NCBI RefSeq assembly: GCF_010731815.2
Contig: NZ_AP022593.1
Location: 1,550,001-1,614,000 of the forward strand
DNA length: 64,000 nucleotides
Source of the DNA: Mycolicibacterium arabiense
GTDB lineage: Bacteria; Actinomycetota; Actinomycetes; Mycobacteriales; Mycobacteriaceae
Direction: 5' to 3'
Shown: piece by piece, positions 28,914 to 37,306 of the stretch
Position numbering within the stretch: position 1 is the stretch's first letter
How the letters are laid out: the number at the start of each line of letters is the position of its first letter
Notes under the pieces: model-generated
Told to the model about the DNA's origin: nothing
The model's input: only the letters and a program-made list of their open reading frames with translations
Database searches by the model: none
Program-made: the position numbers and the translations under genes

Positions 28914-29618
28914 ATGAACGTTCGTCGTGACGTACCGGTCGCATTCGATCCCGGAGCGAAGTCGTACGACGCCCTCGTCGGAGCGAATCCCGGTTACAAC
29001 GAACACCTTCGGCTCTCGGCCGAGCGCATGGCGCTGCCCGACGGTGGCCGCGGACTCCGCCTGCTCGACGCGGGCTGCGGCACCGGCCTGTCCACGGCCG
29101 CGCTGCTGTCGGTGGCCCCGCACGCCGAGATTGTCGCCGTCGACGGGTCCGCGGGCATGCTGGAGCAGGCCCGCGCCAAGGACTGGCCGTCGACCGTGCG
29201 CTTCGTCCACTCCTACGTGGAGCAGCTGTCCGACGTGGGCATCGAGGGTCCGTTCGACGGCATCCTCGCCGCCTACCTGATCCGCAACCTCGACGACCCG
29301 GACGCCACCCTTGCCGAGTTCCGCAAGCTGCTACGGCCGGGTGCGCCCCTGGCGGTTCACGAGTACTCCGTACGCGACTCGCCAAGGGCGAAGATCACGT
29401 GGAACGCCGTCAGCACCGCGATCATCATCCCGTTCGGCAAGCTGCGCACCGGTGATGCGAGCCTCTACCGCTACCTGCGTGACAGCGTGAACCGCTTCGA
29501 CGGCGCGGCGGCGTTCCGGGGTCGATTGCAGCGCAACGGATTCGTCAACGTCAGGAGCGAGACGATGCCCGGGTGGCAGAGCGGAGTCGTGCACACCTTC
29601 CTCGCGGACGCGCCGTGA
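28914..29618 (+). CDS. SAM-dependent methyltransferase in the carotenoid operon
   Basis: A 234-residue class I methyltransferase with motif I RLLDAGCGTGLST at about residue 48, the acidic SAM-ribose residue in AVDGSAGML (about residue 72), and a UbiE-like C-terminal half. The ATG at 28914 is supported by a strong AAGGAGG seven bases upstream. It sits between crtB and the Rieske gene and overlaps the latter, so methylation of a carotenoid end group or of a carboxyl/hydroxyl on it is a reasonable inference. The substrate is not proven. Confidence 0.82.
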   Translation: MNVRRDVPVAFDPGAKSYDALVGANPGYNEHLRLSAERMALPDGGRGLRLLDAGCGTGLSTAALLSVAPHAEIVAVDGSAGMLEQARAKDWPSTVRFVHSYVEQLSDVGIEGPFDGILAAYLIRNLDDPDATLAEFRKLLRPGAPLAVHEYSVRDSPRAKITWNAVSTAIIIPFGKLRTGDASLYRYLRDSVNRFDGAAAFRGRLQRNGFVNVRSETMPGWQSGVVHTFLADAP

Positions 29619-30649
29619 CCGCCTTGCGCACCTTGGCCACCCGGATGGCCAAGGCATCTCCGTTCCAGGTGCTGCCGCCGCTGCGCTGGGCTGCTCAGGA
29701 ACCGACCTACCGCGACGCCTCCCCCGCGTTGATCCAGTCCGCGCTGCGCCGCTCGCAGAGCCGGCCCAGCGGCAACTGGTACGTGTTCGCCGCGAGCACG
29801 GACGTCGGCGGACAGCCGTTCGCCGCCAACGTCGCCGGCGAGGAACTGGTGGCCTGGCGCGACGACGCCGGTGATCTGCACGTCGGTCCGGCCGAGTGCC
29901 CCCACCTCGGGGCCGACCTGTCCACCGGCCGGGTCGAATGCGGCACGCTCATCTGCCCCTGGCACGGGCTGCGGCTGTCCGGCCGCCGCGAGGCCGGGTG
30001 GAAGCCCTACCCGGCCCACGACGACGGGGTGCTCGCGTGGGTTCGCCTCGACCGCATCGGCGGGGAAGAACCCACCGAGGAGCCGATCATCACCCACCGC
30101 CCGCCGCAGCCGAGCATCGCCGCCGTCGCCCGACTCGTCGGCACGTGCGAGCCCGCCGACGTCATCGCCAACCGCCTCGACCCCTGGCACGGATCCTGGT
30201 TCCATCCCTACTCGTTCACCCAGCTCGAGGTACTGAGTTCGCCGCCGATCGCCGACGACCTCCCCGTCGAACAGGACGCGCTCGCGGTGGCCGTCACGTT
30301 CCGCATCGGTCGGCTCGGCGTCCCGGTGATCGCCGAGTTCATCAGCCCCGAGCCCAGAACCATCCTGATGAAGATCGTCGACGGCGAGGGCAGCGGCAGC
30401 GTCGTCGAGACTCACGCCACGCCGTTGGCCCCCGGGCCCGACGGGCTGCCGCGCACCGCGGTCATCGAGGCGGTCGTCGCGTACTCCGACCGCTCCGGAT
30501 TCGCCAGGGCACTGGGCGTCGCACCGCTGATCACGCCGCTCATGCGGTACTCGGCGGCACGGTTGTGGCGCGATGATTTGGTCTACGCCGAGAGGGTATT
30601 CGCGTTGCGACGTCGCCGTCGCGAGAGGCGTGACGCGACCGCCGAGTAG
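29615..30649 (+). CDS. Rieske [2Fe-2S] oxygenase-like protein (DUF5914 type)
   Basis: A 344-residue protein whose N-terminal Rieske domain binds a 2Fe-2S cluster through CPHLG (about residue 94) and CPWHGL (about residue 114). The C-terminal part resembles the DUF5914 family that I recall from actinobacterial carotenoid clusters. It may carry a mononuclear iron site (DPWHGSWFHP near residue 189 is histidine-rich), as in ring-hydroxylating or VanA-type oxygenases. GTG 29615 overlaps the methyltransferase stop as GTGA. Likely role: oxidation of a carotenoid or its end group. No dedicated reductase or ferredoxin is adjacent. Confidence 0.82.
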   Translation: MTALRTLATRMAKASPFQVLPPLRWAAQEPTYRDASPALIQSALRRSQSRPSGNWYVFAASTDVGGQPFAANVAGEELVAWRDDAGDLHVGPAECPHLGADLSTGRVECGTLICPWHGLRLSGRREAGWKPYPAHDDGVLAWVRLDRIGGEEPTEEPIITHRPPQPSIAAVARLVGTCEPADVIANRLDPWHGSWFHPYSFTQLEVLSSPPIADDLPVEQDALAVAVTFRIGRLGVPVIAEFISPEPRTILMKIVDGEGSGSVVETHATPLAPGPDGLPRTAVIEAVVAYSDRSGFARALGVAPLITPLMRYSAARLWRDDLVYAERVFALRRRRRERRDATAE

Positions 30650-30660
30650 GGAGGCGCGAC

Positions 30661-31005
30661 ATGGCAGGCAAGGACGACGACCACGACGAGACGGCCAAGG
30701 AGTTCCACGACGCGGTCAACATGACCGCGAGCCAACTCGAGAAGTGGCTAGAGACAGACGAATCCAAGGACGTCGGGCAGAAGTCCGACGGAGGCGGCGA
30801 GTCGACCGGGCATGCCAGCGGACGCAGGATCATCGAGCTGCTCAAGGCCAAGAAGTCAGACCTGTCCGACGACGACTACGCCCACATGCGCAAGGTCGTC
30901 GGGTACGTCCGCCGCCATTCCGCGCAGCGCCCCAAGGGGGACGTCGAGAACACGCACTGGCGCTACTCGCTGATGAACTGGGGTCACGACCCCCTCGAGG
31001 ACTGA
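30661..31005 (+). CDS. DUF3140 protein
   Basis: A 114-residue soluble, charged protein matching the DUF3140 family: FHDAVNMTASQLEKWLET near residue 15, GRRIIELLKAKKSDLSDDDYAHMRKVVGYVRRH at residues 54-86, and the C-terminal LMNWGHDP. The middle helix pattern looks like a DNA- or protein-binding helical bundle, but the function is unknown. GGGAGG lies before the ATG and the gene begins 11 bases after the Rieske stop, so it may belong to the crt operon by read-through. A strong hairpin follows. Confidence 0.85.
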   Translation: MAGKDDDHDETAKEFHDAVNMTASQLEKWLETDESKDVGQKSDGGGESTGHASGRRIIELLKAKKSDLSDDDYAHMRKVVGYVRRHSAQRPKGDVENTHWRYSLMNWGHDPLED

Positions 31006-31018
31006 CCGTAGGAACGAG

Positions 31019-31063
31019 TTCGGCGCGTTTCGGGAGCATCGAGTGCTCCCGAAACGCGCCGAA
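31019..31063. terminator. Perfect 20-bp hairpin between DUF3140 gene and ilvC
   Basis: Arms 31019-31038 and 31044-31063 are exact complements, each with GGCGCG and GGGAGCA or their complement, around a TCGAG loop. The hairpin sits between convergent genes and probably ends both transcripts. Confidence 0.75.
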
Positions 31064-31075
31064 GACGTGGTGATA

Positions 31076-32122
<1,047 letters not shown>

Positions 32123-32629
32123 CTATTTGGTGGTGACCATGCCGCGCGGCCCGCGGGCCAACGTCACCATGCCGGACTGCGCGATCTCACGAATACCGTA
32201 TGGCTCCAGCAGGTTGAGCAGCGCCTCGAGCTTGCCAGGCGTGCCGGTGGCCTCGACGACCAGTGACTCCGCCGACACGTCGACCACCTTCGCACGGAAC
32301 AGGTTCACCGCCTCGATGATCTGACCGCGGGTGGCCGCGTCGGCACGGACCTTGATCAGTGCCAGCTCACGCGACACCGAGTTGTCCTCGTCCTGCTCGA
32401 CGATCTTGATCACGTTGACCAGCTTGTTGAGCTGCTTGGTGATCTGCTCGAGCGGGAAGTCGTCGACGGCGACCACGATCGTCATCCGCGAGAGGTGCTT
32501 CTGCTCCGTGGCTCCGACCGCGAGCGACTGGATGTTGAAGCCGCGGCGCGAGAACAGCGATGCGACGCGCGCGAGCACGCCGGGCTTGTCCTCGACGAGG
32601 ACCGAGAGGGTGTGAATCGTCGTGGTCAT
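32123..32629 (-). CDS. ilvN: Acetolactate synthase regulatory subunit
   Basis: Activates the IlvB catalytic subunit and confers valine feedback inhibition. The 168-residue protein has an N-terminal ACT domain (HTLSVLVEDKPGVLARVASLFSRR, residues 6-29) and a C-terminal ACT-like domain. It starts seven bases after the ilvB stop, consistent with stoichiometric translation. Confidence 0.97.
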   Translation of the reverse strand: MTTTIHTLSVLVEDKPGVLARVASLFSRRGFNIQSLAVGATEQKHLSRMTIVVAVDDFPLEQITKQLNKLVNVIKIVEQDEDNSVSRELALIKVRADAATRGQIIEAVNLFRAKVVDVSAESLVVEATGTPGKLEALLNLLEPYGIREIAQSGMVTLARGPRGMVTTK

Positions 32630-32635
32630 CGTTCT

Positions 32636-34486
32636 CTACACCTGATCCTCGTTGTCGAACAGCGGGCGGATGTTGCGCGCCGCCATGATCTCGTCGTTGC
32701 CCGTGCCTGCGGCCACCATCGGCCACACCTGGGCGTCGGCGCCGACGATGAAGTCGATGACCACCGGACGGTCGTTGATCGCCCGCGCCTGGTTGATGAC
32801 GTCCTCGACGTCTTCAGCTCGCTCGCAACGCAATCCGACGCAGCCCAGCGCTTCGGCCAGCTTGAGGAAGTCCGGGATGCGGTGGCTGTGCGTGGACAGG
32901 TTGGTCTGGCTGTAGCGCTCGCCGTAGAACAGCGTCTGCCACTGCCGCACCATGCCCAGGTTGCCGTTGTTGATGAGCGCCACCTTGATCGGCGCACCCT
33001 CGACCGCGCAGGTCGCCAGTTCCTGATTGGTCATCTGGAAGCAGCCGTCACCGTCGATGGCCCAGACCTCGGCCTCGGGCCGGGCGAACTTAGCGCCCAT
33101 CGCCGCGGGCACGGCGTAACCCATCGTGCCGAGACCACCGGAGTTCAGCCACGTGCGCGGCTTCTCGTACTTGACGAACTGCGCCGCCCACATCTGATGC
33201 TGACCGACGCCGGCGACGTACACCGCGTCCGGGCCTGCGATGCGGCTCAGCGTCTCGATGACGTACTCCGGGCTGAGGCTGCCGTCGCTCTGCGGGTCGT
33301 AGCTCAGCGGGTAGGTGGCCTGCACGTTGTTCAGGTACTTCCACCAGTCCTCGAGATCCAGCGTGTCCTTCGACGTTCCATCCCGGCGCAACGCCTCGGC
33401 CAGGTCGGTCATGACGGCCTTGACGTCGCCCACGATCGGCACGTCGGCGTGCCGGTTCTTGCCGATCTCGGCGGGGTCGATGTCAGCGTGGATCACCTTG
33501 GCCTCCGGCGCGAACGACGACAGCTGCCCGGTCACCCGGTCGTCGAAGCGCGTGCCGAGCGCGATCAGCAGATCGCTCTTCTGCAGCGCGCCGACCGCGG
33601 CGACGGTGCCGTGCATCCCGGGCATGCCCAGGTTCTGCTCGTGGCTGTCGGGGAACGCACCGCGGGCCATCAGCGTGGTGACGACCGGGATCCCGGTCAA
33701 CTCCGCCAGTTCCAGCAGCTGCTCGCTCGCGTCACCGCGGATGACACCGCCGCCGACGTAGAGGACCGGCTTGCTGGCGGCCGCGATGAGCTTGGCGGCC
33801 TCCCGGATCTGCCTGCTGTGCGGCTTGGTGTTCGGCTTGTAGCCGGGCAGGTCCATCACCGGCGGCCAGCTGAAGGTGCACTGCCCCTGCAGGATGTCCT
33901 TGGGGATGTCGACCAGCACGGCGCCGGGGCGACCCGAACTCGCGATGTGGAACGCCTCCGCGATCACCCTGGCGATGTCGTCGCCCTCGCGGACGAGGAA
34001 GTTGTGCTTGGTGATCGGCATCGTGATGCCCGAGATGTCGGCTTCCTGGAAGGCGTCGGTGCCGATCAGCCCGCGACCGACCTGTCCGGTGATCGCGACC
34101 ACCGGGATCGAGTCCATCTGCGCGTCGGCCAGCGGAGTGACGAGGTTGGTCGCACCGGGACCCGACGTCGCCATCATGACGCCGACCTTGCCGGTGGCGT
34201 GGGCGTAGCCGCTGGCGGCGTGGCCTGCGCCCTGCTCGTGGCGGACCAGCACGTGGCGCAGCTTCACCGAGTCGAACAGCGGGTCGTACACCGGCAGCAC
34301 GGCACCGCCGGGGATGCCGAAGATCACGTCGACGTCGAGTTCCTCGAGCGACCGGATGACCGCCTGGGCACCCGTCATCTCAACGGGGGCAACCCTTCTC
34401 GGCTGCGGTGCGGATGCGGTGGGGACGGCTGGCGCGCCGCTGCTGCGGTGCGTGGATGCCGGCGGTCGCGTGGTGGGTGCGCTCAC
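32636..34486 (-). CDS. ilvB: Acetolactate synthase catalytic subunit
   Basis: Thiamine-diphosphate and FAD enzyme, first common step to valine, leucine and isoleucine; target of sulfonylurea herbicides. The 616-residue protein has a proline/serine-rich N-terminal extension of about 35 residues. The catalytic glutamate is in [16 protein letters not shown] (near residue 83), and the ThDP motif runs from GDGCFQMT to NNGNLGM near residues 494-522. GTG 34486 has GAGGA upstream. A 174-nt leader with a leader peptide and a terminator precedes it. ThiL, encoded at 3.8 kb, makes its cofactor. Confidence 0.97.
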   Translation of the reverse strand: MSAPTTRPPASTHRSSGAPAVPTASAPQPRRVAPVEMTGAQAVIRSLEELDVDVIFGIPGGAVLPVYDPLFDSVKLRHVLVRHEQGAGHAASGYAHATGKVGVMMATSGPGATNLVTPLADAQMDSIPVVAITGQVGRGLIGTDAFQEADISGITMPITKHNFLVREGDDIARVIAEAFHIASSGRPGAVLVDIPKDILQGQCTFSWPPVMDLPGYKPNTKPHSRQIREAAKLIAAASKPVLYVGGGVIRGDASEQLLELAELTGIPVVTTLMARGAFPDSHEQNLGMPGMHGTVAAVGALQKSDLLIALGTRFDDRVTGQLSSFAPEAKVIHADIDPAEIGKNRHADVPIVGDVKAVMTDLAEALRRDGTSKDTLDLEDWWKYLNNVQATYPLSYDPQSDGSLSPEYVIETLSRIAGPDAVYVAGVGQHQMWAAQFVKYEKPRTWLNSGGLGTMGYAVPAAMGAKFARPEAEVWAIDGDGCFQMTNQELATCAVEGAPIKVALINNGNLGMVRQWQTLFYGERYSQTNLSTHSHRIPDFLKLAEALGCVGLRCERAEDVEDVINQARAINDRPVVIDFIVGADAQVWPMVAAGTGNDEIMAARNIRPLFDNEDQV

Positions 34487-34533
34487 GGTGTCCTCTTCAG
34501 TCCTGATATCGGGTCGTGCGTTTCTGGGGCAAC

Positions 34534-34566
34534 AAAAAACCCCCGTCAGCTTCCGCTGTACGAGGG
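34534..34566 (-). terminator. Intrinsic terminator (attenuator) in the ilvB leader
   Basis: On the minus strand the left arm CCCTCGTACAGC (34566-34555), loop GGAA and right arm GCTGACGGGGG (34550-34540) form an 11-bp stem with one bulged A. Six T residues follow (34539-34534). A U-tract terminator inside a leader 50 bases before ilvB is the hallmark of attenuation. Confidence 0.85.
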
Positions 34567-34609
34567 TGCGCGTCGGTGTTCGTAGCTCCCGACTGGTCAG
34601 TCAGTCTGG

Positions 34610-34660
34610 TTACGCACCAACGCGCGAACCAATTACTACGAGAATGCCGAAGCTCTGCAT
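34610..34660 (-). CDS. ilvL: ilvB leader peptide with Ile-Leu-Val-Val-Ile run
   Basis: A 16-codon frame on the minus strand encodes MQSFGILVVIGSRVGA and stops with TAA. Codons 6-10 are ATT CTC GTA GTA ATT, five consecutive branched-chain codons; ATT and GTA are unusual choices in this high-GC genome. The frame begins seven bases after a -10 element, so the peptide is probably translated from a leaderless mRNA. It ends 44 bases before the terminator stem. Ribosome stalling when charged Ile, Leu or Val tRNA is scarce would prevent terminator formation and allow ilvBNC expression. Confidence 0.85.
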   Translation of the reverse strand: MQSFGILVVIGSRVGA

Positions 34661-34667
34661 AGCGGTG

Positions 34668-34697
34668 ACGGTAGTCCTCGCACTGGTCAAAGGTCAA
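34668..34697 (-). promoter_or_regulatory. ilvBNC promoter
   Basis: TTGACC (-35, 34697-34692) and TACCGT (-10, 34673-34668) are 18 bases apart on the minus strand. Seven bases later comes the ATG of the leader peptide at 34660, so transcription should begin at or next to that ATG. Confidence 0.7.
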
Positions 34698-34733
34698 ATT
34701 CCGGTCCTCCCCCCGCAGTGGGAGGATGGTCTG

Positions 34734-35144
34734 GTGAATCGGAAGAAGCCTGCGCCGGAAGCGAACGCGGCCCCAAAGCCCGTGGTCATCAGGATTGCAC
34801 CGACGGCACTGCTGGCGGTCGGGTTCTTCACCGTGGCACTGCTGAGCATCGTGATGGCCCTGCCGGTGTGGGGCACGGCGCTGCTGATCGTGCCTCTGAT
34901 CGCGGGCGTGGCCGTGTTCCGCTACCGCACGATCGCCGACCGAGACACCGTGACCGCCCGGACGTTGTTCGGCAGCCGGACCGTGCCGTGGGGCGACGTC
35001 GACGGTCTGCAGTTCGACAAGCGATCGTGGGCGCTGGCCCGACTCAAGGACGGGTCGGCGCTCCGCCTGCCGGCAGTGACGTTCACGACGCTGCCCCAGC
35101 TGACCGAGGCCAGCGGCGGTCGGGTGCCCAACCCCTACGACTGA
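34734..35144 (+). CDS. cfp6: PH-domain membrane protein Cfp6-like
   Basis: A 136-residue protein with two transmembrane helices at about residues 22-62 and a C-terminal bacterial PH-like domain (TVTARTLFGSRTVPWGDVDGLQF, LPAVTFTTLPQLTEASGG). It matches M. tuberculosis Rv3004 (Cfp6), a low-molecular-weight antigen found in culture filtrate, as I recall that sequence. GTG 34734 has GGGAGGA seven bases upstream. Divergent from ilvB. Function unknown. Confidence 0.85.
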   Translation: MNRKKPAPEANAAPKPVVIRIAPTALLAVGFFTVALLSIVMALPVWGTALLIVPLIAGVAVFRYRTIADRDTVTARTLFGSRTVPWGDVDGLQFDKRSWALARLKDGSALRLPAVTFTTLPQLTEASGGRVPNPYD

Positions 35145-35160
35145 CCCGGACCTACCCGTC

Positions 35161-36003
35161 TCAGGCGAGCGGGTTGACGCCGTTCAGCAGCGCCCACACC
35201 GCGACGCCTGCGCCGATGCCCAGCAGCAGCGCGGCGAGCGACCCGATGAACGGGCGCCGAGCCCAACCCCGCCCGGCGTCGAAGCCGTACAGGCCGGGGC
35301 CGGTCAGGCACAGCGCGGCGGCGAGCACCAGCAGCACCACCTGATATTCGTGGCCGTCCGGCAGGAAGAACGGGAAGTGCCCACCCTCGGGCTGCGCGAC
35401 GACCGCCGCCAGCAGCGCGTTGACCAGGTACGCCACCGCGGCCGCAGCCGCCAGCGGGGTGAACAGCCCGAGCACCAGGAGCGCGCCGATGGCGATCTGG
35501 GCGCCCGCGCCGACGTAGGTCAGGATGCCCGCGTGCTGGTAACCCAGGTCGGCGAGCGACTGCTCGAAGCCGCCGAGACCCTGGCCACCCCAGAGTCCGA
35601 AGGCCTTCTGCAGGCCGTGGGCGATGAACAACGCGCCGAGGCCCACGCGCAGCAGCATCAGCCCCAGGTCCTGGGTGCCGCGCTTGCCCGCGGAACGCAC
35701 CCGGTCGTCGACCATCGGGTCGGGACCGATCTCGACCGGCTCGGCGGGGTTCACGGCGTGCCGGGTGTGCGGCTGCACGTACGGCAGCGGTTCGGGGTCG
35801 CCGAGGAGTTGGAACGGGGACTGCTGCTGGGGCGGCGACGCCTCGTAGCGGGGTATGGCCGTGGTCGCCATGTCGCCGGAGTAGGAAGTCGAAGGGACGT
35901 CGTCCTCGGGGTCGACCAGGCGGGCCGACGCAGGCCGCTCGGCCGAGCCTTCGAGGCCATCGGGCCGTTGCCAGGCGCGCGGATCGTGTGAGGTACTGGT
36001 CAC
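35161..36003 (-). CDS. DoxX-family membrane protein
   Basis: A 280-residue protein with about 110 cytosolic, disordered, proline- and acid-rich residues, then four transmembrane helices of the DoxX fold (LMLLRVGLGALFIAHGLQKAFG at about 115-136). By position and sequence it corresponds to Rv3005c, reported in M. tuberculosis as the DoxX part of a membrane oxidoreductase complex with SseA and SodA that handles thiol and oxidative stress. Those partners are not in the window. GTG start at 36003; the end lies 17 bases from the convergent cfp6. Confidence 0.85.
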   Translation of the reverse strand: MTSTSHDPRAWQRPDGLEGSAERPASARLVDPEDDVPSTSYSGDMATTAIPRYEASPPQQQSPFQLLGDPEPLPYVQPHTRHAVNPAEPVEIGPDPMVDDRVRSAGKRGTQDLGLMLLRVGLGALFIAHGLQKAFGLWGGQGLGGFEQSLADLGYQHAGILTYVGAGAQIAIGALLVLGLFTPLAAAAAVAYLVNALLAAVVAQPEGGHFPFFLPDGHEYQVVLLVLAAALCLTGPGLYGFDAGRGWARRPFIGSLAALLLGIGAGVAVWALLNGVNPLA

Positions 36004-36092
36004 GAAACCCAGCGTAAGTGCTCGTCACCCCCGAGCCGTGGATTGGCGCGTCGCATTCGGACGTCGTTGCACAGCCGTGACACGGGCCTAAC

Positions 36093-36148
36093 TCATTCCC
36101 CGTCGCTCCGCTCGCCCCGCTCATTCCCCGTCGCTCCGCTCGCCCCGA
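36093..36148. repeat. Tandem direct repeat, two 28-bp units
   Basis: Units 36093-36120 and 36121-36148 differ only at the last base. Each begins TCATTCCCCG and contains CGCTCCGCTCGCC. They lie in the divergent doxX-lppZ gap just upstream of the lppZ promoter. A related GTCGCTCCGCTC string occurs at about 45172, also intergenic. Confidence 0.85.
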
Positions 36149-36174
36149 CGTGGCGCGCATCGCCGAACGATCCG

Positions 36175-36180
36175 TAACCT
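36175..36180 (+). promoter_or_regulatory. Putative -10 element for leaderless lppZ
   Basis: TAACCT followed by seven bases and the ATG at 36188. Confidence 0.45.
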
Positions 36181-36187
36181 GGCCTGC

Positions 36188-37306
36188 ATGAGACTGCACC
36201 GGCCGATCCGGGGTGTGCTGGTGCTGCTGTGCAGCGCGTTGCTGGTCGGGTCCGGCTGCGCGCGATTCGATGCAGCCCAGTCCGAACCGTTCACCACTGA
36301 GCCGGCGCTCGAGCCCGGGTCGAGTTCCCCGCCGCCTCCCCCGCCCCCGCTGCCGGGTCAGCCGTTCCCCAAGGAGTGCCCCGCGCCTGGCGTCATGCAG
36401 GGCTGCCTGGAGAGCACCAGCGGCCTGATCATGGGGCCGGACAGCAAGTCGGCCCTGGTCGCCGAGCGGCTGACCGGCGCGGTGAAGGAAGTGGCGACCA
36501 ACGCCGAACCCAAGGTCAAGCTGGTGCTGCCGGTGGATCCGTCCGGTGACGGCGGGCTGCTCGACATCGTGCTGTCCCCCACCTACTCCCAGGACCGGCT
36601 GATGTACGCGCTGGTCAGCACGCCGAGCGACAACCGGGTCATCCGCATCGCCGACGGCGACGTGCCCAAGCCCATCCTGACCGGCATCCCGAAGGGCACC
36701 ACCGGGAACACCGGTGCGCTCAAGTTCACCAGCCCGACGACGCTTGCGGTGCTGACCGGGGACGCGGGCAATCCCGCGCAGGCATCGGATCCCGGTTCGC
36801 TGGCGGGCAAGCTGCTGCGCATCGAGGCGCCGACGACGGTCAACCCGGCGCCTCCCACGACCGCCCTCAGCGGCATCGGTGCCGGCGGCGGACTGTGCAC
36901 CGACCCTGCCGACGGCTCGCTGTACGTGACCGACCGCACGCCCACCGGCGACCGGTTGCAGCGCATCACCAAGGATTCCAAGGTGTCGACGGTGTGGTCG
37001 TGGCCCGACCGTCCCGGCGTGGCGGGCTGCGCTGCGCAGGACGGCACGGTGCTGGTCAACCTGGTGAACACCAAGCAGACCGTCGCGGTGCGCATGGCGC
37101 CCGACACCGGCGCCGTGACCGGCGAGCCGGAGGTGCTGCGGCAGGACACCCGCGGCCACGTGTGGGCCCTGCAGCTGTCGCCCGACGGCAACGTGTGGGG
37201 CGCGACGATCAACAAGACCTCCGGCGACGCCGAGCGGCTCGACGACGTCGTGTTCCCGCTGTTCCCGCAGGGCGGCTTCCCGCGCAGCAGCGACGAGAAG
37301 ACCTAG
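36188..37306 (+). CDS. lppZ: Lipoprotein LppZ
   Basis: A 372-residue exported lipoprotein: signal peptide of about 23 residues ending in lipobox LVGSGC, a proline-rich linker (SSSPPPPPPPLPGQ) and a beta-propeller-like domain resembling glucose/sorbosone dehydrogenases (GGLLDIVLSPTYSQDRLMYAL near residue 121, HVWALQLSPDGNVWGA near residue 327). It corresponds to Rv3006. The enzymatic role is unproven. It converges on the PrrB-like kinase gene; both stop codons share the CTAG at 37303-37306. Confidence 0.9.
   Translation: MRLHRPIRGVLVLLCSALLVGSGCARFDAAQSEPFTTEPALEPGSSSPPPPPPPLPGQPFPKECPAPGVMQGCLESTSGLIMGPDSKSALVAERLTGAVKEVATNAEPKVKLVLPVDPSGDGGLLDIVLSPTYSQDRLMYALVSTPSDNRVIRIADGDVPKPILTGIPKGTTGNTGALKFTSPTTLAVLTGDAGNPAQASDPGSLAGKLLRIEAPTTVNPAPPTTALSGIGAGGGLCTDPADGSLYVTDRTPTGDRLQRITKDSKVSTVWSWPDRPGVAGCAAQDGTVLVNLVNTKQTVAVRMAPDTGAVTGEPEVLRQDTRGHVWALQLSPDGNVWGATINKTSGDAERLDDVVFPLFPQGGFPRSSDEKT

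Noticed and set aside
26397..30649. Recent horizontal transfer of the crt operon
   Set aside because: Base composition and codon use look like the neighbours, and no transposase, integrase, tRNA junction or direct repeat flanks it.
34487..34697. T-box riboswitch upstream of ilvB
   Set aside because: No specifier stem or T-box sequence is seen, and the leader peptide with an Ile/Leu/Val codon run explains the regulation better.
34497..34697. 66-codon minus-strand frame across the ilvB leader
   Set aside because: It starts upstream of the predicted transcription start, has no branched-chain run and reads through the terminator stem; the 16-codon frame is the better leader peptide.
36093..36148. 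Possible CRISPR remnant
   Set aside because: Only two directly abutting units, no spacer and no cas genes anywhere in the window.
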